A stretch of DNA of 56,607 bases from Porphyromonadaceae bacterium (GCA_007280905.1 QYQM01000147.1:1-56607); one strand, 5' to 3'. Counted from the first letter of the stretch, positions 1 through 10,415 are shown. Notes: a model not told the origin generated them from the letters alone. Program-made: numbers and translations.

Positions 1-1
1 A

Positions 2-3000
2 TCAATCAATGGCATCACCGGATCCTGGAGTCCTGCAATAGTTAATACCGCAGATGTTGGAACAACCACTTATACCTTTAATCCCGTGGCCGGTCAGTGT
101 GCGGCAATTACTTCCCTCGAAATTAGCATCAGTTTGGGGGTCCTTCCAACCTTTGCCCCGATCGGCCCATTCTGCCAGAACTCAGCAGCACCCATGCTGC
201 CAGCCGTTTCCGCCAACGGCATCACCGGTACCTGGAGTCCGGCTGCTATTAATACCGCCATAACTGGCCGTGTTAATTATACATTTACCCCGAATGACCC
301 GGCTCAGTGCGGTAGCCAGATTATTATGGCTATTTCCATTACCCCATCCGTTGGACAACCGGTCTTTATTTTAGGTTCTACTTCCACACGCTGCCAAGGT
401 GCCGGAACGTTGACATACACCGCTACAGCCGTCAACTCAACAAATCTGACTTACTCTCTGGATGTTGCCAGTAAAGCAGGTGGAAACACCATCAATTCAT
501 CCACAGGTGCAATAATGTACACGGCTATCTGGAGCGGAACATCCGTAATCACCGTCACGGCAAATGGTTGCAATGGTCCGGCTATTGCCATCCATACCGT
601 TAGCACCATTCCGATTCCTAATGCCGTAATATCTTATAACGGCTCCTCATTCTGTACCACAACAGATTCTATCAGGGTAACCTTAACAGGAACCAAGGGA
701 GGTGCCTTTAGCGCAGATCCCTCGGGATTAAGTATTGACCCAAAAAGTGGAACTATATCGCCAAGCTCAAGTGTACCAGACACTTATAAGGTTATCTATC
801 AGGTTATCGCCGCTGGCGGATGCGGAACTGCAACGGCAGTAACTACGGTAACGATTATAACGGCTCCAAAAGTCACTATAGCTTATGCAGGATCGCCATT
901 CTGTACATCCATGTCACCAGTAAATGTAATGTTGACCGATGGTTCACCCGGAGGAATATTTAGTGCCGAACCGGCTGGTCTGTCGATTGATGCCATAACA
1001 GGTACAATCACACCAGAAACAAGCCGGGAAGGCAGCTATACAGTCATTTACACGATTAAAGCCGAAGGCGGATGTGGAGAGGTGGTGGCAACCACTATCA
1101 TTACCATCACCAAATTGCCTGTTGCTGACTTTACATACGTTGGAAATCCATTCTGCAGCAGTGGTTCCGATCCGAACCCAACCTTTATCGATGGAGGTGC
1201 GGCAGGTACATTTACCTCCACAGCAGGCCTGGTATTCATCGATATTCATACAGGCCAGGTTGACTTGTCTGAATCGGCAGCCGGAACCTATATCGTAACC
1301 AATACATTTGAAGCTGCAAGCGGCTGCGGACCGGTAACGGCTTCCGGCACCATTACGATAGTCAAAGCTCCAACCGCAATCATTTCTTACCCGGGATCTC
1401 CGTTCTGTGACAACATTACTGCAGATCAGCCGGTAACATTCACGGGAACAACTGGTGGAACTTATTCCGCAACACCTGCAGGATTAAATATTAATCCTGC
1501 AACAGGTGCCATCAAGCCGGATCAAAGCATCCCCGGAACCTATACTGTTACCTACTCTATCAGTGCATCAGAACCTTGCGGCATGGTAACCACCACAACT
1601 TCGGTCACCATCACGGCTTTAGCAGCCACCATATCCTATTCGGGATCGGCATTCTGTACTTCGTCAGGCCCGGTAACTGTCATTTTGACAGGATCCCCCG
1701 GAGGAGAATTTACGTCGACACCAACAGGATTGACCATTGACAGGACCACTGGCGAAATCACTCCGGCAACAAGTGCAGCTGGCACTTATTGGGTTACTTA
1801 CACCACCATAGAAAGAGGATGCGGAGTAATTCAGGCAACTGCCCTTGTAACGATAATCCTGTCCCCTGCCGCCACAATCAGTTATTATGGCTCACCTTTC
1901 TGCCCCGTCGATCCGCCGGCTAGTCCAATCATATCCGGTACCTCAGGAGGGACCTTTACATCATCGCCAACCGGACTCGCCATTGACGGCACTACCGGTA
2001 AGATTGACCCTGGTACCAGCTTGTCCGGAACCTATTTGATCACTTACTCTATCGGTACCACCGGCGGCTGCGGAGATGTAAAGGCAACTGCAGAGGTTAC
2101 CATTAGTTCATCAACCATTGTTACCACTTCGCCAAAAAATCAGACCGTGGTATACCCGGCAAATGCCGGTTTTGGTGTCAAGGCAACCGGAGCCGGTTTA
2201 TCCTACCAGTGGCAGGTTAATACCGGAAGCGGGTTCGTTAACATTAGTAATACCGGCGTCTATTCCGGAGCCTTCACCGATTCTTTGAGGTTGGCATCGC
2301 CAACAGAATTGATGAGCGGTTACAAGTTCCGCGTAATCGTAATCGGCATCTGCGCCCCGCCGGCGATAAGCGGTGAGGCCATACTGATCGTGACACTGAA
2401 AGAATTTGTATTGACAATAACAGCAAAAGGTATCGATAAGATGTATGATGGCAATACAAACGCCACCGTAACCCTGTTTGACAACCGCCAGTCCGGCGAT
2501 CAATTAACGATCACTTATACCAACGTAATTTTCGATACAAGGAATGTTAGTACCAACAAGCAAGTATATGTTAATGGTATCATAATCAGCGGACCTGATG
2601 CTTATAAATACGGGTATAATACCACCACCACAACCATTGCCGATATTATACCTAAACCAATCACGGTAACGGCTGATCCCGGATTGTCGAAGGTTTATGG
2701 CGCTACCGATCCGATATTCACCTATACGTATACTGCGGATTTAATCAAGGGTGACAATTTCACTGGTTTGTTGACCCGTGTTCCCGGTGAAAACCCCGGC
2801 CTGTATACGATCTTTCAAGGAACACTTACCTTAGGAAATAACTATATTATAACATTCATATCCAATGATTTCAAGATTACCGTCAAAACCGTGATCAACG
2901 TGATCGTAACTGCCGGCCAGACCAAGGTTTACGGCGAAACCGATCCCATACTTCTCTATAAATATTATCCTGAGTTAGACCCTGGTGATTCTTTCACCGG

Positions 3001-4243
3001 TCAGCTATCACGAGCTCAGGGCGAAAACGTTGAAGACTATCCGATCAATCGCGGAACTCTTTCGGTTAGTCCGAAATATGGCATCTACCTGGCACCTTCG
3101 ACCTTTACTATCACCCCGAAACCAATCACCATAACTGCAGTTGCTGAGAGTAAGGTATACAATGGAACCATTGCTTCTGATGAAGTACCAACCATTTCAC
3201 CGAATCTGGTCTTCGACGATACAGCTGAATTCATCCAGACTTATGATACCAAAAATGTTGGAACCGGTAAAACAATGAGCCCATCAGGCCGTGCAAACGA
3301 TGGAAATAACGGTAAGAACTATACCGTTACTTATGTTACAGTTGATTTGGGAATTATTACTCCTAAGCCGATTATCGGCAACATCACGGCCGCCGACAAA
3401 GTATATGACGGCACTATTGCGGCCACTATCCTTACACACACTTTAGAGGGGGCAATCCGGGGGGATGATGTAAGTTATGTGGGCGGGACAGCCACCTTTG
3501 ATACACCAACCGTTGGTAAAGATAAAACCGTAACCGGAATCGGATTCAGCCTCTCGGGCGCAGATGCCGATAATTATACGGTAAACGATACTACCACTAC
3601 AAAAGCAGATATCAATGTTTTGGTGGTTGGAACTACTCTCGCAGTTAATGCAAGCACTTTCACACATTACAGTGATCAGGTAACGCTGACAGCAACTGTA
3701 TACGGTGGCGCTCCACTGGCAAATGGTCCACAGGCAGCAGGTTCAGTAACCTTCTCCATCGAAGGATGGGTAATCCGGGATAATGACAACAATGCCAATA
3801 GTCAGTTGTTAGTTTCAGGTCAGGATCTGGTTGCCACCATAACAGTATCTGTACTGGAAACAACTGTTACGGGCTCACTGGTTCCGGGAACCAAGGAGGC
3901 TACAGCTAACTTTAACAATGAAAACATTAATTATAAGCTCGTTCCCAACCCCGTAAAAGCTTCATTCGACTTCAGCCCGGGCTTTAATATTCTGGTTTAT
4001 CCGAACCCATCACCGGGCCAGGTCAGTTTCAAAATTTCCGTGGATGTCGGTGCAATAGTGATCCTGGAACTCTATGCATCTGATGGTCAGTTGGTTGCAC
4101 GGGTATTCGAAGGATTTATTCCGACCGGCGAATCGAAAACCATTCCTTACCACGGCTATTTAGCACAGGGGCTATATCGGTACAGGGCAAGGATCGGGAT
4201 GGAGGTTAAGATGGGTAACGTCATCATTATCGGGGTGTATTAA
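2..4243 (+). CDS. Giant T9SS-secreted repeat protein (5' end outside the window)
   Basis: The reading frame is open to the window edge, so the start is missing; the internal GTG at 86 is not a true start. About 1,413 residues are visible. Roughly 80-residue Ig-like repeats come first, each with a GSPFC-type motif, GG(T/E)F, 'AGL.ID..TG.I.P' and 'GTY.VTY...GGCG'; at least six copies lie between about 600 and 2110. A divergent Ig-like unit follows (about 2110-2400), then several MBG/YDG-type repeats ('KVYDGT', 'KVYGATDP', '2400-3620'). The C-terminus (YPNPSPGQ, then YLAQGLYRYR) is a type A T9SS sorting domain, so the protein should cross the outer membrane and be surface-anchored or released. 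Paired cysteines in each repeat may form disulfides. Adhesin or surface-layer function is inference; no enzymatic domain is visible. Confidence 0.88.
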   Translation, partial: SINGITGSWSPAIVNTADVGTTTYTFNPVAGQCAAITSLEISISLGVLPTFAPIGPFCQNSAAPMLPAVSANGITGTWSPAAINTAITGRVNYTFTPNDPAQCGSQIIMAISITPSVGQPVFILGSTSTRCQGAGTLTYTATAVNSTNLTYSLDVASKAGGNTINSSTGAIMYTAIWSGTSVITVTANGCNGPAIAIHTVSTIPIPNAVISYNGSSFCTTTDSIRVTLTGTKGGAFSADPSGLSIDPKSGTISPSSSVPDTYKVIYQVIAAGGCGTATAVTTVTIITAPKVTIAYAGSPFCTSMSPVNVMLTDGSPGGIFSAEPAGLSIDAITGTITPETSREGSYTVIYTIKAEGGCGEVVATTIITITKLPVADFTYVGNPFCSSGSDPNPTFIDGGAAGTFTSTAGLVFIDIHTGQVDLSESAAGTYIVTNTFEAASGCGPVTASGTITIVKAPTAIISYPGSPFCDNITADQPVTFTGTTGGTYSATPAGLNINPATGAIKPDQSIPGTYTVTYSISASEPCGMVTTTTSVTITALAATISYSGSAFCTSSGPVTVILTGSPGGEFTSTPTGLTIDRTTGEITPATSAAGTYWVTYTTIERGCGVIQATALVTIILSPAATISYYGSPFCPVDPPASPIISGTSGGTFTSSPTGLAIDGTTGKIDPGTSLSGTYLITYSIGTTGGCGDVKATAEVTISSSTIVTTSPKNQTVVYPANAGFGVKATGAGLSYQWQVNTGSGFVNISNTGVYSGAFTDSLRLASPTELMSGYKFRVIVIGICAPPAISGEAILIVTLKEFVLTITAKGIDKMYDGNTNATVTLFDNRQSGDQLTITYTNVIFDTRNVSTNKQVYVNGIIISGPDAYKYGYNTTTTTIADIIPKPITVTADPGLSKVYGATDPIFTYTYTADLIKGDNFTGLLTRVPGENPGLYTIFQGTLTLGNNYIITFISNDFKITVKTVINVIVTAGQTKVYGETDPILLYKYYPELDPGDSFTGQLSRAQGENVEDYPINRGTLSVSPKYGIYLAPSTFTITPKPITITAVAESKVYNGTIASDEVPTISPNLVFDDTAEFIQTYDTKNVGTGKTMSPSGRANDGNNGKNYTVTYVTVDLGIITPKPIIGNITAADKVYDGTIAATILTHTLEGAIRGDDVSYVGGTATFDTPTVGKDKTVTGIGFSLSGADADNYTVNDTTTTKADINVLVVGTTLAVNASTFTHYSDQVTLTATVYGGAPLANGPQAAGSVTFSIEGWVIRDNDNNANSQLLVSGQDLVATITVSVLETTVTGSLVPGTKEATANFNNENINYKLVPNPVKASFDFSPGFNILVYPNPSPGQVSFKISVDVGAIVILELYASDGQLVARVFEGFIPTGESKTIPYHGYLAQGLYRYRARIGMEVKMGNVIIIGVY

Positions 4244-4250
4244 CGAATAA

Positions 4251-4292
4251 CGTGAGGAGGTTAAGGGAGTGAGGGTATTACGGACGTTAAGA
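4251..4292 (+). repeat. Dispersed repeat, family E (CGTGAGGA..GTTAAGGGAGTGAGG)
   Basis: This begins eight bases after the stop of the T9SS gene. The 25 bases at 4250-4274 match, with one mismatch, the reverse complement of a stretch at 53347-53375 that abuts the release factor 3 stop. A shorter related piece follows endonuclease IV (45403-45415), and a GTTAAGAACGT hairpin precedes the DPP7-like gene. Confidence 0.7.
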
Positions 4293-4300
4293 ACATGTTA

Positions 4301-4331
4301 TTGCATTTTACTAAATTGTATTATACCTTTG
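4301..4331 (+). promoter_or_regulatory. Bacteroidota-type promoter of the AAA ATPase gene
   Basis: TTG at 4301-4303 is followed after 20 bases by TACCTTTG at 4324-4331, an exact match to the Bacteroidota -33/-7 pattern (TTG ... TAnnTTTG). Transcription should begin near 4337-4340. That excludes the upstream ATG at 4295 and supports the ATG at 4355. Confidence 0.75.
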
Positions 4332-4354
4332 TGTATAATACCAAGTTGTACAAT

Positions 4355-5476
4355 ATGAATGTCTCACCATTTCAATACGGAAAAATAGTAACAGAACGTG
4401 CTTTCGTCAACCGTACCCGGGAGAAAGAGCTTCTGATCCACCATTTTCAGAGCGGTATCAATACCATTCTGATCTCTCCAAGACGATGGGGTAAGACTTC
4501 TTTGGTGAAAGAATCCGTTCGATTGACTCTGGATAAGGGCATCAAATTTGTTTTTATCGATCTGTTCTCAATCCGTGATGAGCAGGAATTTCTGACCATT
4601 TTTGCCCGTGAGGTCATGATGGCTACCATGAATAAACGCGAGGAACTACTAAAAGATGCCAGGGGCTGGTTCAAACAATTGCTCCCGGTTATGTCGTTTG
4701 GGATTGATCCTTCAAGCAAAATATCGATAAAATTCAACTGGGAGGAAGCCAAAAAACATCGGGATGAAATCATCAATCTTCCTGAAATTATAGCGAAAAA
4801 AAAGAAATTGAGGATCGTCGTCTGCCTGGATGAATTCCAGAATATTGCAAGATTTCCGGAAAACCTTTCCATCGAGAATGAACTCAGATCCTGTTGGCAG
4901 CATCATCAAAATGTGACCTATTGCCTTTTCGGAAGCAAACGGCATATGATGCTGGAGCTATTTAACCAGTCGGAGCGTCCGTTTTACCGCTTTGGCGACA
5001 TGATCCTTCTGGAAAAAATCGCAACTGCAGAATGGATTCCATTTATTATTGACCGGTTTTCAGAATGCGGCAAAACAATTTCCAGGGAACATGCTGAATT
5101 CATCATCCGGTTGATGAAAAATCATCCTTATTATATTCAGATGTATTGCGATTATACTTGGACTTTGACGTCTGATCTGGTTAATAAGGAAATTCTTGAT
5201 AGGGCTTTAGAAGAGATGATTGACCACACATCCTTTCTGTTTCAGGAAGATCTGGAAAGCCTCAGTATTACCCAGTTAAACCTAATTAAAGCTATTTCGG
5301 CCGGGGAAAATCAATTTACTGCGAAGGCGGTCATGGACAAATACAGGCTCGGAACACCGCATAATGTTGTAAAGAATAAAGAGGTGTTACGATTTAAGGA
5401 TATTCTGGATACCCAAGGAAACCAACTTTCTTTCCTGGATCCGTTGTTTGAGATCTGGTTGAAAAAAATGTTCTGA
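4355..5476 (+). CDS. AAA/P-loop ATPase (archaeal-type ATPase family)
   Basis: About 373 residues from the ATG at 4355 (MNVSPFQYGKIV). The frame continues up to an ATG at 4295, but the promoter box lies between the two. The N-terminal 'AFVNRTREKELL' is the usual entry to this family. Walker A is SPRRWGKTSL (about residues 34-43) and Walker B is LRIVVCLDEFQ (about residue 155). The C-terminal part is helical and resembles a winged-helix extension. These STAND-like ATPases are widespread in Bacteroidota and archaea and their role is mostly unknown. It stands between two secreted-protein genes and may be read together with the glycoside hydrolase 28 bases downstream. Confidence 0.85.
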   Translation: MNVSPFQYGKIVTERAFVNRTREKELLIHHFQSGINTILISPRRWGKTSLVKESVRLTLDKGIKFVFIDLFSIRDEQEFLTIFAREVMMATMNKREELLKDARGWFKQLLPVMSFGIDPSSKISIKFNWEEAKKHRDEIINLPEIIAKKKKLRIVVCLDEFQNIARFPENLSIENELRSCWQHHQNVTYCLFGSKRHMMLELFNQSERPFYRFGDMILLEKIATAEWIPFIIDRFSECGKTISREHAEFIIRLMKNHPYYIQMYCDYTWTLTSDLVNKEILDRALEEMIDHTSFLFQEDLESLSITQLNLIKAISAGENQFTAKAVMDKYRLGTPHNVVKNKEVLRFKDILDTQGNQLSFLDPLFEIWLKKMF

Positions 5477-5504
5477 ATCAAACTAATTATTACAGATTAA
5501 ACCT

Positions 5505-8500
5505 ATGAAACCATCTCTTCCAATCCTCCTTCTTGCCGCATTCCTGGCAATATTTTTTCCAGAATATCGGGTCATGGCCCAAGGACCTGTCTATCAGGTC
5601 TCAAACGGCAATCTGACTGCAACGGTCACATCTCAAGGGATTCAATCTATCACGATAGGATCCGGAAAACGGAATTATCCAGTCGAGGCCAACACCCAGC
5701 TCGAAGGATGCAAAACGGTTGGCCGGATAGGAACGAAAGTATTGCCCGGAGGGGGGATCGAGCTGACCCGAAACCTGATCAGGGAGAAAACAAAAGAACG
5801 CTGCACCCTGGCCGAACGCTTTCTGCCGGCCGGTGAAACCATTCTCTGGGAAATCGAAATCCGTGGAGCGGGTGAACCCTGGACCACGCAAATCCAGTCG
5901 GGCATTCGATGGCCGGCAACGATAGAGTCCCGTTTTTGGGCACCCTGGAGCGATCCGCGATTGGGAAGAAAGGAATCATCCCCAGCCGGAACACCGATTC
6001 AGCAGCAGCTTTCTATCCCTGCCCTTGCATTCAACTGGGGCGATCCGCTCCTTCCGCATATTTTCGTTGATGACACCCTCTGGTACGGTGCACCCTATTT
6101 CCGGTATGAAGAACCACATGTGATTTATATTCCCTTCCAGGGCGATCTGATCTGTATCCCGATGGTATCGGTCATCGAACGGAATTCCGATATCGGTTTG
6201 AGCCTTGTACTTGATCCTAATGATGAGATGCTTGATCTCACACTGACGACTTCCGACGACGGTGCTCTCACTTTCAACCGGATCTATAACCGCATATCAG
6301 CGGACCATCCTTTGCACTTTTCGATGAATCTGGTGGCCCATGAGGCCGACTGGCGCGGTGGGCTCCGGTGGATGAGCAGGCAATATCCTGATTTCTTTAA
6401 CCCGGTTATTACAAAGGCGAATGATATGGCCGGAACCAGCGCCTATTCGAATTTCAATACTGGTTTCGATGCAGACAAAATGAAGAAGATGGCCTTCACC
6501 ACCAACTGGCAGGCCAGCTTTGATTTTCCATATATGGGCATGTTTATCCCTCCGGTTGAAGAAAATGAGAAATGGATCCGCTTCGGCGGCGATACCACCT
6601 CGATTGCCGGGATGCGTGATTACGCCCGGAAGATGAAAAAAATGGGATTCTATGTACTCAACTATTTTAATGTCACCGAGTTCGGCACCCGGATGGAAAG
6701 ACCAGTTCCTCCCCGTAAAACACAGGACGATAAGGAGATATGGAAAGATCCGAATGATTTCTTCTATTACAGACTGCCCGAATCCTGGCTGCCGGTTCCC
6801 GGCCGGGTGCTGAAGGATTCTGTTTTTTTCCACCGTCAGACGCTCCCGGGAGGAACCCACCTGACCTGGGAAGGAGGAATCGTAACGGATCCGGGTGAAC
6901 CGGTCTATAGGGAGTTTCTCCTCGATCAGGCCCGCAAGCACGTGAAATACCTGCCTGAAGCATCGGGTATTGCCATCGACCGGATGGACTGGCTCCGAAT
7001 GTATAATGAAAACCGCGACGATGGGATCACCTGGTTCATCGACAGGCCGGCAAGGTCACTGATCACCTCCTGGAAAGTCCTCATGAATGAGCTGGCACCG
7101 ATCATGCACGATGCCGGCAAGAGCATCTTTGTCAATAATCATGTGAAACGAATTGATCTGCTGAAAAATACCGAGGGGATCTTCGATGAGTTCACCTATG
7201 CCGGTGCTCCGCTGAACACAACGGCGCTGATGTGTATCAATAAACCTGCGCTGGGCTGGACTTCTGATAGTTCGAATATCCGAAAAGAGGGTCCCGATGC
7301 GTTTTTCCAGAAGTACCTCTATATGGGCGTATACCCGATGGCTCCCTTCCGGGGCAACGACCACAGTATCCTTCCGGATGACTGGACCGACCAGCAATAT
7401 CTCGATTACGGACCGCTGATGGCCGCTATGCGGGGCAAAAAGTGGGTCCTGGAGCCTCATTGTCTTGAGGTGGAGAACGGAGTTGCCAAGGCTAACCTAT
7501 TCGAGGTACCAGGCGGATATGTGATCCCAGTGGTATTCGGTCCCTCCGGATCAACCGTAACCCTCAGTATACGGAACATACCCGGATTGTCCGCTGTCAA
7601 ATGCGAAGCTCTCTATCCGGGAACCGACAAAGCATCTCAATTGGAATCCTCTTTCACCAATGGTATGTTGCAGATCAAGGTCCCTCTGATCCGGGGCTGT
7701 GCAATGGTCAGAATAATCCGAATGATATCGGATCCGCCCAAACCCAACGGTCCGCTGCCCAGTGCTGCCCAGCTAAAGTGGCATCAATCAGAACTATTTG
7801 GACTGGTTCACTTCTCTACCACCACCTATGCCAACCTGGAGTGGGGTTATGGAAATGAGCCGGCTGCCAATTTCAACCCGAAAGATTTCAATGCCGTTCA
7901 GATCGCAGCCGCAGCAAAGGCCGGCGGACTGAAAGGCCTGATACTCGTAACCAAGCATCATTGCGGCTTCTGCCTGTGGCCATCGAAATATAATGATTCC
8001 TATTCGGTTAAAAACTCGCCATGGAAGGACGGCAAAGGCGACATGGTGAAAGAATATGCCGATGCCTGTAAAAAATATGGACTTAAGTTCGGGGTGTATC
8101 TGTCTCCCTGGGACCGCAACCACAAGGATTATGGCAGGCCGGAATATATCACCTACTATTTGAATCAGCTTCGGGAATTGCTCACTAATTATGGTCCGAT
8201 TTATGAAGTCTGGCTCGATGGCGCTAACGGCGGTGATGGATGGTACGGGGGCACAAAAGAAACAAGGACCATCGATAAAAACTCCTATTATCCATTCGAT
8301 AAAATCTTTGCCATGGTTAGGGAATTGCAGCCCAATGCCTGTATTTTCAGCGATATCGGTCCGGGTACCCGATGGGTGGGCAACGAGTCGGGAATGGCAA
8401 GCGACACCTGCTGGGCCACCTTTACCCCGAAAAACCGAGACGATGAGCGTCTGCCGGCAACTCCTGGAAATACCAAATACGAGGAAGGAGAATCGGGCCA

Positions 8501-9515
8501 CCGCAACGGCAAGTTCTGGATCCCGGCCGAATCCGATTTTCCGCTGCGCAGCGGCTGGTTCTATCATCCTAAGGAGCACCCGAAAACTCCCGATAACCTC
8601 TGGAAAGTTTATCTGGAATCGGTTGGCCGCGGTGCCGCCATGAACATCGGATTGGCCCCGGATACCCGCGGGTTGCTTTGTGATGAAGATGTTAAAGCAT
8701 TGGAAGGTTTCGGCAGGATTTTGTCCGGGACCTTCCGTACCAATCTGGCCGCAAAGGCCAGGATCACTGCCGGAAATATCCGGAATAACGATCCAATGTT
8801 TGGCATCGCCCATCTCACCGACAGCAATCCCGATACCTACTGGGCCACAAACGATGCCGTCACCAACTGCGGTATCGTTTTCGATTTTCCGGAACCAGTC
8901 ACCTTTGATATCGTTCGATTCCGCGAATATCTTCCTTTGGGCCAAAGGGTTGAAGGATGGGAGATCGATACCTGGACCGGAAGTGCCTGGAAACTTTTAT
9001 CCCAAGGCGCCTCCATTGGTTCCTGCCGGATCGTGCAAACAGAACCGGTAACCACCATCAAAGTCCGCTTCCGGGTCACGAAATCGTCCGTCTGCCCGGC
9101 CATCTCAGAGTTCGGTCTCTATCTCAAATCCTCCGGGATCGATCCCGACCAACAGGCCCAAGAGGAGATCATGACCTCCATGCAACAGTCGCAGGACTAC
9201 TGGAACGCCGGCAACCTCGAGGGGTTCATGCATAATTACTGGCACTCGGATTCTTTAAAATTTATCGGCAAAACCGGGATCACTTACGGCTGGGATGCCA
9301 CGCTGAAAAGATACCAGACGAACTATCCGGATAAATCCAAACAGGGAACCCTGAAATTCGATTTCATTCATCTGGAAAAAATCAGTCCGGATGCATGGTT
9401 CCAGGTCGGAAAGTACACTCTGGTCCGGGGAAAAGAGACCTTATCCGGGCACTTTACGCTGCTGTGGAGGATGATTAACGGGCAGTGGCGGATTGTTGCG
9501 GATCATTCGAGCTAA
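5505..9515 (+). CDS. Four-module secreted glycoside hydrolase: uncharacterised GH-like + GH29 fucosidase + F5/8C + SnoaL-like
   Basis: 1,336 residues with a signal peptide (about residues 1-25, ending VMAQ). Residues about 26-745 look like a beta-sandwich followed by a TIM barrel of retaining clan-D/GH31 style; 'GIAIDRMDW' gives Asp492 as a candidate nucleophile, but I cannot assign a CAZy family. Residues about 750-1080 are a GH29 alpha-L-fucosidase domain (LFGLVHFS, TKHHCGFCLWPSKY, GVYLSPWDRN, and VWLDG with Asp905 as likely nucleophile). Residues about 1085-1205 are a discoidin F5/8C-like domain (NPDTYWAT). The last 120 residues (SQDYWNAGNLEGFM ... NGQWRIVADHSS) are a DUF4440/SnoaL-like fold, which is unusual on a fucosidase. 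No T9SS sorting domain is seen, so it is probably periplasmic. The linear order suggests fusion of two separate enzymes. Confidence 0.85.
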   Translation: MKPSLPILLLAAFLAIFFPEYRVMAQGPVYQVSNGNLTATVTSQGIQSITIGSGKRNYPVEANTQLEGCKTVGRIGTKVLPGGGIELTRNLIREKTKERCTLAERFLPAGETILWEIEIRGAGEPWTTQIQSGIRWPATIESRFWAPWSDPRLGRKESSPAGTPIQQQLSIPALAFNWGDPLLPHIFVDDTLWYGAPYFRYEEPHVIYIPFQGDLICIPMVSVIERNSDIGLSLVLDPNDEMLDLTLTTSDDGALTFNRIYNRISADHPLHFSMNLVAHEADWRGGLRWMSRQYPDFFNPVITKANDMAGTSAYSNFNTGFDADKMKKMAFTTNWQASFDFPYMGMFIPPVEENEKWIRFGGDTTSIAGMRDYARKMKKMGFYVLNYFNVTEFGTRMERPVPPRKTQDDKEIWKDPNDFFYYRLPESWLPVPGRVLKDSVFFHRQTLPGGTHLTWEGGIVTDPGEPVYREFLLDQARKHVKYLPEASGIAIDRMDWLRMYNENRDDGITWFIDRPARSLITSWKVLMNELAPIMHDAGKSIFVNNHVKRIDLLKNTEGIFDEFTYAGAPLNTTALMCINKPALGWTSDSSNIRKEGPDAFFQKYLYMGVYPMAPFRGNDHSILPDDWTDQQYLDYGPLMAAMRGKKWVLEPHCLEVENGVAKANLFEVPGGYVIPVVFGPSGSTVTLSIRNIPGLSAVKCEALYPGTDKASQLESSFTNGMLQIKVPLIRGCAMVRIIRMISDPPKPNGPLPSAAQLKWHQSELFGLVHFSTTTYANLEWGYGNEPAANFNPKDFNAVQIAAAAKAGGLKGLILVTKHHCGFCLWPSKYNDSYSVKNSPWKDGKGDMVKEYADACKKYGLKFGVYLSPWDRNHKDYGRPEYITYYLNQLRELLTNYGPIYEVWLDGANGGDGWYGGTKETRTIDKNSYYPFDKIFAMVRELQPNACIFSDIGPGTRWVGNESGMASDTCWATFTPKNRDDERLPATPGNTKYEEGESGHRNGKFWIPAESDFPLRSGWFYHPKEHPKTPDNLWKVYLESVGRGAAMNIGLAPDTRGLLCDEDVKALEGFGRILSGTFRTNLAAKARITAGNIRNNDPMFGIAHLTDSNPDTYWATNDAVTNCGIVFDFPEPVTFDIVRFREYLPLGQRVEGWEIDTWTGSAWKLLSQGASIGSCRIVQTEPVTTIKVRFRVTKSSVCPAISEFGLYLKSSGIDPDQQAQEEIMTSMQQSQDYWNAGNLEGFMHNYWHSDSLKFIGKTGITYGWDATLKRYQTNYPDKSKQGTLKFDFIHLEKISPDAWFQVGKYTLVRGKETLSGHFTLLWRMINGQWRIVADHSS

Positions 9516-9556
9516 AATGAACATTAAGAATCTATTCCATAGCATGTTGCCATTTC

Positions 9557-9650
9557 TCCTCTGTGACCCTCTGTGGTTCTCTGTACACCTCTGTGTAAGA
9601 AAAAAAATTACACGGAGAGCCACGGAGAACCACGGAGAACCACAGAAAGC
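9557..9650. repeat. Long imperfect inverted repeat (CTCTGTGGTTCTC / GAACCACGGAG)
   Basis: The left arm (about 9557-9598) repeats CTCTGTG and the right arm (about 9608-9650) repeats CCACGGAGAA. The arms are reverse complements over about 40 bases with a short A-rich loop near 9599-9607. It follows the glycoside hydrolase stop and could act as a transcription terminator. The remaining gap to the IS630 element holds no gene that I can support. Confidence 0.75.
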
Positions 9651-9906
9651 TTCAGAAAGCCAATGAAGTCCTAAGAAGTTCGAGGGAGGCAAGTTTAAAA
9701 GAATCTCTCAGTATGGGACAAATGACTCCAAATCGGAAAAAATTCATATCAGGCAGGGAAAACGATAATTTTAATGTTCTCTGACTTTGAAGAAAATGAC
9801 AAATGGATTATCATTTTCTTTAACCTTTATGTCTATATACTAAACTACTGTCATGTCAATGTTAATATGACGTAATAATTAATCGTATCTTAGCCCAAAA
9901 AAGGCT

Positions 9907-10368
9907 ATGAACATTTACAAGGTTACTCTGACAAAGGAAGAACGAGATGAATTGACTGAAATGACCAGAACCGGAACTCATGCTGCAAGAAGGATTATTC
10001 ATGCACTAATTCTGTTGAATGTTGATCGGGGTCCCAATACTCCGGAAAACCAGATCAATGAAGACATCTGTAAGGTTTTGAAGATCGGGATGCGAACTAT
10101 TGACCGGGTAAAGAAGCGGTTTGTTGAGGAAGGGCTTGAGGCGGCTTTAAAGATGGCACCTACTACCCGGGTATATGATCAGTTGGTGGATGGAGACATG
10201 GAAGCTCACCTGATTGCGCTGGCTTGTGGTGAACCTCCAGAAGGTTACGCCCGTTGGTCCTTGCGACTATTGGCAGATAAGCTGGTAGAACAACGAATTG
10301 CGGATACTATTTCATACGAAACGGTGCGGCGCACGCTAAAAAAAACGAACTTAAGCCTTGGAAAGTAG
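9907..10368 (+). CDS. IS630 transposase, N-terminal part (helix-turn-helix, frame A)
   Basis: 153 residues with the helix-turn-helix region of IS630 transposases ('INEDICKVLKIGMRTIDRVKKRF', 'GYARWSLRLLADKLVE'). The frame reads CTA AAA AAA ACG at about 10335-10346 and then stops at 10368. A -1 slip in that run of eight A gives 'NELKPWKVVGWVIPAKG', the normal family continuation. The A-run is a plausible A AAA AAA slippery site, so the full transposase may be made by programmed frameshifting. A decayed or mis-sequenced copy is the alternative. Confidence 0.8.
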   Translation: MNIYKVTLTKEERDELTEMTRTGTHAARRIIHALILLNVDRGPNTPENQINEDICKVLKIGMRTIDRVKKRFVEEGLEAALKMAPTTRVYDQLVDGDMEAHLIALACGEPPEGYARWSLRLLADKLVEQRIADTISYETVRRTLKKTNLSLGK

Positions 10369-10415
10369 TCGGTTGGGTTATTCCTGCCAAGGGAAACGCA
10401 GAGTTTGTAGCAGCC

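Noticed and set aside
6297-6941. 214-codon minus-strand frame
   Set aside because: Shadow of the first module of the glycoside hydrolase; no family features.
7794-8945. 383-codon open frame on the minus strand
   Set aside because: It lies antisense within the GH29 module, which has clear family motifs; no motif is seen in the antisense frame.
9515-9906. A small gene between the glycoside hydrolase and the IS630 element
   Set aside because: The only frames run through the CCACGGAG inverted repeat and have no coding features.
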